Below are positions 25,170 through 33,247 of a stretch of 36,059 nt of DNA, piece by piece. Under the pieces are notes generated by a model, which saw only the letters and a list, made by a program, of their open reading frames with translations, had not been told where the DNA came from and did not search any database. Numbering within the stretch: the stretch's first letter is position 1; each line of letters begins with the position of its first letter. The DNA comes from Hyphomonadaceae bacterium (lineage in GTDB: Bacteria; Pseudomonadota; Alphaproteobacteria; Caulobacterales; Hyphomonadaceae), in assembly GCA_022844475.1 (NCBI GenBank), contig JALHLR010000004.1:73004-109062 (forward strand), given 5' to 3'. The position numbers and the translations under genes are program-made.

Positions 25170-26250
25170 TGATGTCATGGTGACGGCGGGCAATCGCGTC
25201 CCAATCGTTCTCTTCCAGGATGTAGGCGCGTCGCGTACAGCGATACGTGTCCGCATCCGCCATCAGCTTTGCGGCCAGCGCTGTCACATCACCCTTTGGA
25301 TAATAGTTGGCGGGGTCGAGGCCCAGTTCTAGATGTGCGGGGATGTCCGAGACCAGGATCGGCGCATCGGCAGCGACGGCTTCGAGCAGGACGAGCGGGA
25401 AGCCTTCCAGGTAGGACGGATGAACGAACAGCCCGGCGTGACGGTAAAGCAATGCGCATTCACTCGCCGTCCGCATGCCTGCAAAGATCACGTCCTGGGA
25501 CGCGTTGCGTTTCAGATCAGCGGCGTATTCATCGCTGCCCAACGAGCCGCCGACCACGAGCAATTTCATGCCGGCCGGCCGGGCCCTGTCGAAAGCCGCG
25601 ACGAGATCGTGGAAGCCCTTGGAAGGGTCGAGCCGGCCGACACAGAGGATGTAGGATTGGGACATGACGCCGAGTGCGTCGAGAAGTTCTGAGTCGCCTT
25701 CCGTGATCGCGTTCTGGGGCGGAGCGCCGTTGTGGATGGTCACGAACCGATCCCGGCGTTCGGGATGTTCACTCGCCATCCGGTTCTCGATGATGTGGCT
25801 GACGCAGATCATCTCTTCAGAGAAGCGCGCCATCATGCCCTCGCCGGTCTTCAGGAACCACTTGCCGAACCGCCCCCATTTTGGACGGTCATAGTCGGTC
25901 GCATGGTGCGTGCCGATGACGCGGAAGCCGAGCAGTCGCGCGAACGGCGCGAAGAAGCCCGGCCCTATGGCGTGCAGATGGATCACGTCGGGATGCAGGA
26001 AGAGGCGCGCATACAGGATTGCCAGCGGTGTATGGATCAGCGTCTCAAGCGCCTTGCGCTTCGGCGCCCACAGCGACACGACGCGAACCTTGCCGTGCGT
26101 ACCTGACTGAGCATAGCCGCTGCGGCCGATGACGGTGATGTCGAGCTTGTCGTCCAGCTTTGCGAGGCGGGTGTAGAGATTCTCGCAATGAGTCTCGATG
26201 CCGCCCATCACATCCGGAATGCCTCGCAGGCCGATGGCGCAGATTTTCAT
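25108..26250 (-). CDS. Family 4 glycosyltransferase, DUF1972-like N-terminus
   Basis: A 380-residue GT-B glycosyltransferase. The frame extends to 26667, but the ATG at 26250 gives the family N-terminus MKICAIGLRGIPDVMGGIET, the G-x-R-G-I-P...GG-x-E pattern of this group (often rhamnosyl or related transferases). The donor domain shows LCVGRLDPSKGFHDLV, LLVVGGSLGSDEYA, VIFAGMRT and FVHPSYLEGFPLVLLEAVA with the conserved Glu pair. The start overlaps the stop of the Wzy-like gene by four bases on the same strand, so the two are coupled. The 3' end overlaps the convergent GT4 gene; the final residues (APRRPLPAGGPRPS) are Pro/Arg-rich. Sugar specificity cannot be told. Confidence 0.92.
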   Translation of the reverse strand: MKICAIGLRGIPDVMGGIETHCENLYTRLAKLDDKLDITVIGRSGYAQSGTHGKVRVVSLWAPKRKALETLIHTPLAILYARLFLHPDVIHLHAIGPGFFAPFARLLGFRVIGTHHATDYDRPKWGRFGKWFLKTGEGMMARFSEEMICVSHIIENRMASEHPERRDRFVTIHNGAPPQNAITEGDSELLDALGVMSQSYILCVGRLDPSKGFHDLVAAFDRARPAGMKLLVVGGSLGSDEYAADLKRNASQDVIFAGMRTASECALLYRHAGLFVHPSYLEGFPLVLLEAVAADAPILVSDIPAHLELGLDPANYYPKGDVTALAAKLMADADTYRCTRRAYILEENDWDAIARRHHDIIMRPVRAPRRPLPAGGPRPS

Positions 26251-27686
26251 GAGTTGCTTTCCAGCGAGCCAGCAGGAGGCTCGCCCTGTGTCAGGGCGTA
26301 GCGACGCTCGCGGCGCATCCGCGCGAGCACGGCGGCCCGATTTTCCGCAGTGGGGCGTGGGCCGTCGACAGGGCGCAGCCTGCCCGGCGCCAACGCCGGT
26401 GACGTGACCGCTACCGTGTAGCCGCACAGAAGGCCGTAGAAGATCAGCCCCTCGATCAGCCAGAACGGCATCGTCGCCATGTTCAGCAGGACGAAGCCTA
26501 CATGCGCGGTGAGCAGCTGACCGCGCGTCGTCCAGTCCGGCGCGCGCAGCGCCCTCGCGATCATCGCGAGCCACACCATCACGATCAGTGCAGCGCCTGT
26601 CAGGCCAAACTCGAACAGGTAGGAGACGAGCGTGTTGTGGGCATAGAGTCCGAACCGTTCGACCCACGAATCCGCGCCATAGCCGAGCAGCAGGTGCTTG
26701 TCGTCGCCAGCCGAGTATTCTTCAATATAACGGTTCCAGAGATAGACGCGGCCGGAAAGCAGTTTGCGTTCCGCGTCCGTAAACTGGTCTGGCGACTTGA
26801 TGATCGCCCCGCCCTCTTCCGCAACGACGCCGACATCGGACATCCGGTCCGACATGATCGCGCTGCCCGCGACAGCCGCGGTCATCATCAGCAGCAGCCC
26901 GACAATGCTCACCGCGATCCGCCGCCCTGGCCGAAGGCTGCCGGCGACGCCGAACACGAAGAAGCCGAACACAATCGGGGCCGCAGCAATCAAGGCGGTG
27001 CGATAGTTCGCGAGAACCACGCCAGCCAGGCAGATCCCGACGATACCGATGCACGCAAGCACGTTGATGCGGGGCGCCAGCGAGACGACCGAAAGACACG
27101 TGATCAGAACGACCGAGAAGGCGGCTTCGTGATTGAACCCCCCGATAAAGCTGACCGAACCATCGCTTTCCGTCGCCTTGCCGACGTCCAGGACGATGGA
27201 CAAGGCCTGGTACACAATCACAGGCGCGAAAGACCACAGCAGTAACCCGAAAACACGGGCATCCCCGTCCCGTCGAAGGCAGTCGATGGTGGCGAGCAGG
27301 ACAATGGCGAAAAACCCCCACTTGAGGAGAGTTTCGATCGTGGGCGTCAGGGCACCGTTCATGAGACCGCTGGCAGCAATGGTCATCATCAACAAAATCA
27401 GGAATGGAAACCGCCCAAGCTCGGGAAGCCGCCGAAAGAGTATTAACCCGCCCACAAAACAAACTCCCAGCGAAGCCAGAGCATTAATGCTCACCCCGGC
27501 AACACTGAGATATGTGACTTCGTGATAAGCTTGCATGACGTATCGCAGCCACACAATTGCTATCAGCAAGCGCCCGGAAGCATGCGGCGTCTTCAGCGCC
27601 GCCCGCAACATCAACAGGAAAAGCACGGCGGTGGCCGGGTGAAGCGCCCAGCCCGGCAATGATCGCGATGCTTCTTCCGCCAGCAT
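26247..27686 (-). CDS. Wzy/O-antigen-ligase-type polymerase
   Basis: A multi-span inner-membrane protein of 479 residues from the ATG at 27686 (491 from a TTG at 27722, which lacks a ribosome site). About ten or more hydrophobic helices are visible. A large periplasmic loop near residues 280-340 holds the Wzy_C/O-antigen ligase pattern: SGRVYLWNRYIEEY, then LLGYGADSWVERFGLYAHNTLVSYLFEFGLTG, with the conserved Arg, Gly-x-G and His-Asn. Within a Wzx/Wzy locus it most likely polymerises the lipid-linked repeat units at the outer face of the inner membrane; ligation to another acceptor is the alternative. It is coupled to the GT4 gene downstream by a four-base overlap and is divergent from the tyrosine autokinase gene. 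Confidence 0.85.
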   Translation of the reverse strand: MLAEEASRSLPGWALHPATAVLFLLMLRAALKTPHASGRLLIAIVWLRYVMQAYHEVTYLSVAGVSINALASLGVCFVGGLILFRRLPELGRFPFLILLMMTIAASGLMNGALTPTIETLLKWGFFAIVLLATIDCLRRDGDARVFGLLLWSFAPVIVYQALSIVLDVGKATESDGSVSFIGGFNHEAAFSVVLITCLSVVSLAPRINVLACIGIVGICLAGVVLANYRTALIAAAPIVFGFFVFGVAGSLRPGRRIAVSIVGLLLMMTAAVAGSAIMSDRMSDVGVVAEEGGAIIKSPDQFTDAERKLLSGRVYLWNRYIEEYSAGDDKHLLLGYGADSWVERFGLYAHNTLVSYLFEFGLTGAALIVMVWLAMIARALRAPDWTTRGQLLTAHVGFVLLNMATMPFWLIEGLIFYGLLCGYTVAVTSPALAPGRLRPVDGPRPTAENRAAVLARMRRERRYALTQGEPPAGSLESNS

Positions 27687-27722
27687 AGGTTCCCAGAGAC
27701 CCTCGAACCGTCCGTTGTCCAA

Positions 27723-28079
27723 CGTTCATGTTTGATGCGTATCAAGCAGCGCGGGACGAGCAAGGATATTGAGTGATGATATGCCACTTCAACGTCAGGG
27801 AGCAGCAAATGGCAACCAACGTCGTGTACGGTGCCCGACAATTTCTCCTGGATGGTGAGTTTGGCGCATGTTGAGTTTGGCGCGCGGTTGGGCGCCACGC
27901 CAATTTGATGCGCTCTGCGCGCGCACACTGCTTGAAAATGTTCAGAGTACGGAAGATAATATGTCCGAACCATTGGCTGGAAATCTGCCCGATCTAAATG
28001 TCAGTTCGATACGGGCTCAAAATGCCCTGTCGCTGTCGTAGCGGTCTCGCCTTCAGCCATTCTGCGGACCGGGGGACCC
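27723..28079. other. Divergent control region between wzy-like and wzc-like genes
   Basis: About 360 bases with a noticeably lower GC content than the flanking genes and no conserved gene. It must hold the promoters of both divergent operons. A tandem 12-base repeat (27856-27883) and a matching inverted copy of its core (CGCCAA, 27898-27903) look like an operator. A 21-codon frame starts at ATG 27809 with GGGAG six bases upstream and ends in TGA at 27872-27874 inside the second repeat. It could be a leader peptide or chance. No clear promoter pair was identified by eye. Confidence 0.5.
27856..27883. repeat. Tandem 12-base repeat, 16-base period
   Basis: TGAGTTTGGCGC occurs twice, at 27856-27867 and 27872-27883, separated by ATGT. 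An inverted core CGCCAA follows at 27898-27903. A spacing of about 1.5 helical turns between exact copies suits paired binding of a regulator. The binding protein is unknown. Confidence 0.5.
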
Positions 28080-30431
28080 ATGACACAAACTGGCAATAGC
28101 CTGACGACCCGACGTTCCGCGCAGACACTTGTTGCGGAACAGTCGCAATCGCTGCCATCCACATATCAGGGCTACGCCGCGGCCGAGCGGGTTTCGGACG
28201 CCAGCGATAAGCTTGTCGCCGCACTGATGCGGCAGAAACTTCTGATTCTCGGCGTTGCCGCTGTTGTCGCCGCCACGGGAATTGGCCTGACCCTCCGCGA
28301 AGCGCCGAAATACTCAGCAACTGCGCTGCTAATGCTGGATCCTACCCCGGAACAGATCGTGCCCGACCGAATGTCTACATCGGGTCGGGCGGACGCGGGC
28401 ATCGTGGATTCCGAGATCGAGGCCATCCGGTCGCCTGTCCTGGTCACGCGACTTGCGAGCGAACTGGCCCTCGATAGCGACCCAGAATGGGCGCCCCCCG
28501 ACCAGCCCATCATTGCCGCAGACGCTGCGTCACCACTTGCAACCGGGGCGGGCGCTCCAGGCCGTGATATTGGCTTCAAGCCGTCGTCGGCGGCCGTGAA
28601 TGCGGTGCCGGCGCGGTACGGCCCCGCCGCTGCTGCGCCGCTGGCTGCTTCAGCGATGGCTCCGATGGTGCGTGCGATCCCGGATGAAGTCACAGACGCG
28701 GTTGCTGCCGCCATCGACGTTCGCCGGCGTGGCCTTAGCTATGTTGTTGAAGTTTCGGCAGTCTCCGAGTCTCCCGCCCGCGCCGCCGAAATGGCGAATA
28801 GTCTGTCATCGATCTATCTCACATCGCTGAAGGAGGCGCGCGCCGCCGCGTCAGACGACGCCAACGGCTGGCTGGACGAGCGACTGGCTGAACTGCGCCG
28901 TGAAGTCCAGGAAAAGACCGCCGCCGCCCAGCAGTATCGCGCTCAGCGCAACTTGCTCACGGCTCAGGGCTCCAGCCTGGCAGAACAGCAGATCGTCGAA
29001 ATCCAGAGCTCGCTGATGGCGACGCGTTCGGAATACGCCCAGCATCGCGCGCAATACGAGCTGGTTTCCGGCATTGCCCGCGCCGGTGGGTCGCTGAATT
29101 CCGTGGACATTCCTGATGAAACGATGCGCGATCTCCGCTCGAAGGAAGCCACCCTAAGCCAGCGCATCGCAGACCTGCAGACCCGCTACGGCCAAGCCCA
29201 CCCAAGCCTGCTCCAGGCCTATGAAGAAAAACAGGCGCTCGATGAACGCATCACGAGCGAAATGCAGCGCCTGGCTGCGTCCGCCAAGCTGCGCGCCGAT
29301 GCAGTTGCCGCGAGGCTCGACACGCAACAGGCGCAGCTGAACAGCCTGACCGGCAAGCTTGTCAGCGACGATTTCGACGCCGTGAGACTGAGCGGGCTGG
29401 ACAGCGATGCCCATGCAGCGAGGGTCGTCTATGAAAGCTTCCTGCAGCGCTCACACGAAATCCAGAGCCAGGGCGCTCCGGCGGCTGTCAGCGCACGATT
29501 GCTGGCGCCGGCCCGTCCACCGAGCGACCCGACATCACCGCAACTTCTGCTGAGCGCAGCGCTGTCGATCGCGGCCGGTATCCTGCTGGGTCTCCTCGCC
29601 GGAATCATTGCCGAACGCTCGCGACGGTCGATCGACACAGCGGAGGAAGCCGAAGAAAAACTCGGCGTTCGCGCACTGGTGACGGTGCCCGACCTGAGCA
29701 AGCGCGACTTGCAGCATATCCCCGAGCGTAACCGATCGCCGACCGGGTACATGCTCGCCAAGCGCCTGTCGCAGTTCACGGAATCCTTCCGTGTTCTTCA
29801 GACCGCCGTGATGCTCGCAAGCGCGCCGCACAAGAATGTTGTGGCCGTGACGTCCGCGATGCCCGGGGATGGCAAGACGACACTGTCGCTTGGCCTGGCC
29901 CGCGTGGCCGGCATGGGCGGGCTGCGCGCCATCATCGTCGATTGCGATGTTCGCATGAGGACAATCAACCGCCTGCTTGACATTGCGCCGGAGTTTGGCT
30001 TGCAGCAGGTGTTGTCAGGCGAGAAGGACTGGCGCGAAGTTGTGGGAACAGACACGGAGACCGGGACGCACGTGCTGCCCGCTTCCGGCCTGACGACGAA
30101 GGACATTTTCAGCACCGGCGCGATGGAGCGCCTTGTTGCCGAACTGTCCCAGAACTATGAGCTGGTCGTGCTCGACTGCGCGCCGATCTTCGCAGTCGCT
30201 GACACACGCGTTGTGGCCTCACTGGCCGACAACGTGGTTGTAGCGCTTCGTTCCGGAAAAACCCCTGCGCGTGCAGTGCGGGCAGCGATCGCACAGTTGG
30301 AGCTCGCGGGCGCGAACGTCCTTGGCGTTGTGATCAACCGGGCCGACGTCCGCAAGGGGCGCAAGCGGTCGTTCTATGACGGACTCTACTATTCGAAGGC
30401 GTTTTCCGGTTACTACACCCGCGAGGCCTGA
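28080..30431 (+). CDS. Polysaccharide co-polymerase with BY-kinase domain (Wzc/GumC-CpsD fusion)
   Basis: A 783-residue inner-membrane protein controlling polymer length and export. It has TM1 at about 52-72, a periplasmic Wzz domain with long coiled coil (about 250-430, including QTRYGQAHPSLLQAYEEKQ), and TM2 at about 488-512. The cytoplasmic tyrosine-kinase domain has Walker A PGDGKTT (Lys599), Walker A' IIVDCDVR (Asp621, Asp623) and Walker B VVLDCAPI (Asp699). The C-terminal tyrosine cluster is Tyr766, 770, 771, 778, 779, the expected autophosphorylation tail. Residues about 155-205 form an Ala/Pro-rich insert inside the Wzz part, not usual for the family. It is transcribed away from the wzy-like gene and is followed by a terminator hairpin. 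The phosphorylation cycle is known for the family; it is inferred here. Confidence 0.94.
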   Translation: MTQTGNSLTTRRSAQTLVAEQSQSLPSTYQGYAAAERVSDASDKLVAALMRQKLLILGVAAVVAATGIGLTLREAPKYSATALLMLDPTPEQIVPDRMSTSGRADAGIVDSEIEAIRSPVLVTRLASELALDSDPEWAPPDQPIIAADAASPLATGAGAPGRDIGFKPSSAAVNAVPARYGPAAAAPLAASAMAPMVRAIPDEVTDAVAAAIDVRRRGLSYVVEVSAVSESPARAAEMANSLSSIYLTSLKEARAAASDDANGWLDERLAELRREVQEKTAAAQQYRAQRNLLTAQGSSLAEQQIVEIQSSLMATRSEYAQHRAQYELVSGIARAGGSLNSVDIPDETMRDLRSKEATLSQRIADLQTRYGQAHPSLLQAYEEKQALDERITSEMQRLAASAKLRADAVAARLDTQQAQLNSLTGKLVSDDFDAVRLSGLDSDAHAARVVYESFLQRSHEIQSQGAPAAVSARLLAPARPPSDPTSPQLLLSAALSIAAGILLGLLAGIIAERSRRSIDTAEEAEEKLGVRALVTVPDLSKRDLQHIPERNRSPTGYMLAKRLSQFTESFRVLQTAVMLASAPHKNVVAVTSAMPGDGKTTLSLGLARVAGMGGLRAIIVDCDVRMRTINRLLDIAPEFGLQQVLSGEKDWREVVGTDTETGTHVLPASGLTTKDIFSTGAMERLVAELSQNYELVVLDCAPIFAVADTRVVASLADNVVVALRSGKTPARAVRAAIAQLELAGANVLGVVINRADVRKGRKRSFYDGLYYSKAFSGYYTREA

Positions 30432-30456
30432 GATAAGGTGATCCATCGGACCAAGA

Positions 30457-30484
30457 CCGGCGGTGTTCAACCGCCGGCCTTTTC
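30457..30484 (+). terminator. Rho-independent terminator after the autokinase gene
   Basis: CCGGCGGT and ACCGCCGG form a perfect eight-pair stem with loop GTTCA, followed by CC and then TTTTCC. It lies 26 bases after the autokinase stop and just before the end of the convergent sugar transferase gene. The T-run is short, but stem strength and position support it. Confidence 0.75.
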
Positions 30485-30509
30485 CTGTCTGGCCACAGGG
30501 TACTGGCGA

Positions 30510-31241
30510 TCAAAACGCAGACCGGTCTGACAGGAGCACACGGACGGTCCGCAGAAGAACCTTCACGTCCATCGCCCAGGACCAGTTGGTTACATATGTC
30601 AGGTCGTATTCGAGTCGCTCGACGATCTTTGCGTCCGTGTCGGTGAGGCCGCGAGCGCCGGAGACCTGAGCGAGTCCGGTAATCCCGGGACGGGCGCGGT
30701 GGCGGTATGCATAGCGCCGATCGACGTCGCCAAACTTCCTGTCATGCGCAAGCGCGTGCGGGCGCGGCCCGATGATCGACATGTCGCCTTTCAGCACGTT
30801 GATAAGCTGCGGCAGTTCGTCGACGCTATATTTCCGGAGGAAGCGCCCAAGCGCAGTGGTTCGGTCATCGCCGTCCCTCGCCTGCGCAATGGAACGGCTT
30901 TCCTGGGTCTTCATCGTGCGAAACTTCAGGATACGGAAGGGCCTGCCTTCAAACCCGCCGCGCCGCTGCCTGAACAACCCTGGGCCGGGGCTGTCGATGC
31001 GCACGAGCGCCCAGATACCCAGCAGGGCCGGCGCAAGAATGACCAGCGCGATGCTTGCTGCGACAATGTCGAACGTGCGCTTGGAGACGCCCCCGATAAC
31101 TTTCGCCGAACGATGCAAATCGTTGCTGCGGCCATGCCCCGCCGCCAGCGGGGGCGGACGAAAATCCGCGTTTCCGCCGACGAAATCCTGAGGTGCTGTA
31201 ACCGCTTCGGAAGCGATTGCTTCCGGAACCCCGACGCCCAT
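30510..31241 (-). CDS. Undecaprenyl-phosphate sugar phosphotransferase (ExoY/PssY type)
   Basis: A 243-residue initiating enzyme that transfers a sugar-1-phosphate from a nucleotide sugar to undecaprenyl phosphate. After a polar N-terminal extension of about 50 residues comes KRTFDIVAAS and one hydrophobic segment (IALVILAPALLGIWALV, a re-entrant helix in this family). The catalytic core has GRPFRILKFRTM, TALGRFLRKYSVDELPQLINVL, GDMSIIGPRP and YRHRARPGITGLAQVSG, including the Asp-Glu pair. It lacks the four-helix N-terminus of WcaJ, so it is the small monotopic form. It is convergent with the autokinase and divergent from the export lipoprotein gene. The sugar is commonly Glc or Gal in ExoY relatives, but it is not determinable here. 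Confidence 0.93.
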   Translation of the reverse strand: MGVGVPEAIASEAVTAPQDFVGGNADFRPPPLAAGHGRSNDLHRSAKVIGGVSKRTFDIVAASIALVILAPALLGIWALVRIDSPGPGLFRQRRGGFEGRPFRILKFRTMKTQESRSIAQARDGDDRTTALGRFLRKYSVDELPQLINVLKGDMSIIGPRPHALAHDRKFGDVDRRYAYRHRARPGITGLAQVSGARGLTDTDAKIVERLEYDLTYVTNWSWAMDVKVLLRTVRVLLSDRSAF

Positions 31242-31438
31242 AGCGCTACCCGCTCTACTTCCGGTAGTTAATCAATTCTTTCGCAGAGTGTTCCCGTCCG
31301 CGCCAGCTTTTTCTGACGTATTTGTGCATTCGATCTGGTATGCACCGCGTACGGACGAAATTGGCAGGCGGCGCTTTGCCGGTTCTACCCTGCAGCTAGA
31401 TTAAGCTCGTGCGTATGGGCAGTATCAGGGGACAGATG

Positions 31439-32020
31439 ATGAGACATGTTGTGCGGAAAATCTCGTTTGCGCTTCTTGCATTGGCAACGATGGTCGGCGG
31501 CGGCTGTACAACGACGGCGCTGCCGCCCGGCGCTGCGCTTGCGGAGCCTGGCGCAGTCCCTGACTACCTGCTCGGCGCGGGCGATCGTGTTCGCGTAACG
31601 GTGTTCGGCGAGCAGGAGCTGTCCGGCGAATTCCTGGTATCCAGCCGAGGAGCCGTGGCGATGCCCCTCATCGGCGAGGTGCAGGCAGGCGGTACGACGC
31701 TGGATGCCTTCACGAAGACTGTCGAAGAAAAGCTTGTCGCAAGCGACATGGTGCGAACGCCAAAAGTCAGCACTGACATTATTGCGTACAGACCGTTCTA
31801 TATACTTGGTGAAGTTGCCACACCCGGCCAGTATCCCTATGCGATCGGCATGACCGTGACCAAGGCGGTGGCAACGGCTGGTGGCTTCACCTACCGCGCC
31901 AACACGGGCACAGTTTTTGTCACGCGTGAGGGGAATACGCGTGAACAATCGCTACCAGTTACGGCATCAACGTGGATCGGCCCCGGCGATACGATCCGCG
32001 TGGCCGAACGGACCTTCTAG
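31439..32020 (+). CDS. Polysaccharide export lipoprotein (Wza/GumB/ExoF type)
   Basis: A 193-residue outer-membrane export component. Of several in-frame starts (GTG 31409, ATG 31436, ATG 31439) the last is chosen because AGGGGA lies six bases upstream and the signal MRHVVRKISFALLALATMVGGGC ends at a lipobox (GGGC). The poly_export domain reads DYLLGAGDRVRVTVFGEQELSGEFLVSS, GAVAMPLIGEVQAGG and VSTDIIAYRPFYILGEVATPGQYPY, and a short SLBB repeat follows. It is smaller than Wza (about 380 residues) and lacks the C-terminal membrane-spanning helix region, like GumB-type proteins. It pairs with the autokinase for export through the periplasm. Confidence 0.92.
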   Translation: MRHVVRKISFALLALATMVGGGCTTTALPPGAALAEPGAVPDYLLGAGDRVRVTVFGEQELSGEFLVSSRGAVAMPLIGEVQAGGTTLDAFTKTVEEKLVASDMVRTPKVSTDIIAYRPFYILGEVATPGQYPYAIGMTVTKAVATAGGFTYRANTGTVFVTREGNTREQSLPVTASTWIGPGDTIRVAERTF

Positions 32021-32095
32021 GCCGCGGGCGAGGCGCTTAGAGCCAGCGGCACAACACTTGAGCCGGTCCACATTGCCGGCGGAACGACGTCGATC

Positions 32096-33247
32096 ATGTC
32101 TGGCCTATTGCGTGAGCGTCCGCCTGTTGTCTGCCTCTGGGGCGGCCACCGGCCCGCGCCCGATCTCGAGACGCGCACAACCCCGTCGAACGCCGACAAG
32201 GGCGCGCGCGAACTGAAGGCACGCGGGTATGGCGTACTTTCCGTTTCGCCCTGGACCCGCGGAAAGGCGCCGAGTGGAGTTGCCAGAAAACTTCAGTACG
32301 TAGCCGCCGTGGGTAAGGTCCTGAAGGCATCGCGCCCCGCCAATAGCGTAATCTACACAGCGGACCTGCCGTGGATTCGCGTGCTCGCAGCAATGAAGCA
32401 GGCAGGGCTGCAGCGGCGGCGGGTGGTGGTTCACTGGGGGGGGATCGATTTCGATCCGCAGTCATTCTCGAACAGGGGCTACCTGAACAAGTACGACAAA
32501 CTGTTCGGTGCAATCGATGCAATCTGGTTCGCCAGCGAAAATGAACGGCAGATCTGGTCGGAGGCCTTGCCCCATCACGCGGGCAGGATGGCGTTTCACC
32601 CGATGTTCGTGGACATCGATTACTACAGCAAGATCATGCCTGCCACGTTGTCGCACGACGTCGTCGCTATCGGCAGCGACTCGCGGCGCGACTGGGAGAT
32701 ACCGATCGGCCTGGCCGCTGGTGGCCTGCGCGTCGCCATCGTGACGGAAGATCATGAGGTTCGCAGACGTATCAATTCGCTGCCGCCTGCCGTCCATTCG
32801 AACATAACGCTGGCTTTCCGATCGGGCTTTCAGCAATCGGCCCGGATTGCGGCGGCTGGCAAGTGCCTGCTGGTTGCGACGACAGCCAACTTCCGCTTTT
32901 CCGGCTCGACCACCCTTGCAGTCGCAATCGCGCTGGGACGGCCCCTCGTGATCGACGATCCGTTTGACCTGCCAGCCTATGGCGTCCAGCCCGGCGTCCA
33001 TTGCGAGAGCTTCGTCCGGGGCGACCTGGCATCGGCGCAGGTGGCTGTACGCCGGATTGTTTCTAGTCCGGATCATGCGCGCGCCATGGCCAGTTCGCTC
33101 GCCAGCAGGCGCGACCGGGTCGACATCGAGGCCTATGTCGATCGGCTGGAAGCCAGCTTCCGCCCCGGATGGCGCGCCAACCACGCATCCCCCTCAACGG
33201 CGGGGATCATCGGTGACGCGCCCGGCGCGGCCCCCGCATGGCCCTGA
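32096..33247 (+). CDS. Putative glycosyltransferase, GT-B-like, family unassigned
   Basis: A 383-residue protein without a signal peptide. The layout suggests two Rossmann-like halves: an N-terminal part with VVCLWGGHRPAPDLETR, SVIYTADLPWIRVLAAMK and RVVVHWGGIDFDP, and a C-terminal part with HDVVAIGSDSRRDWEIPIGLA, AIVTEDHEVRR, a Ser/Ala helix, and FSGSTTLAVAIALGRPLVIDD, which occupies the place of the GT4 donor-binding E-x7-E segment but has Ser/Thr in place of the first Glu. The best guess is a diverged glycosyltransferase of the polysaccharide pathway. The Wza-like gene ends 75 bases upstream, and the Wzx gene overlaps its end by ten bases. I cannot place it in a named CAZy family. Confidence 0.7.
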   Translation: MSGLLRERPPVVCLWGGHRPAPDLETRTTPSNADKGARELKARGYGVLSVSPWTRGKAPSGVARKLQYVAAVGKVLKASRPANSVIYTADLPWIRVLAAMKQAGLQRRRVVVHWGGIDFDPQSFSNRGYLNKYDKLFGAIDAIWFASENERQIWSEALPHHAGRMAFHPMFVDIDYYSKIMPATLSHDVVAIGSDSRRDWEIPIGLAAGGLRVAIVTEDHEVRRRINSLPPAVHSNITLAFRSGFQQSARIAAAGKCLLVATTANFRFSGSTTLAVAIALGRPLVIDDPFDLPAYGVQPGVHCESFVRGDLASAQVAVRRIVSSPDHARAMASSLASRRDRVDIEAYVDRLEASFRPGWRANHASPSTAGIIGDAPGAAPAWP

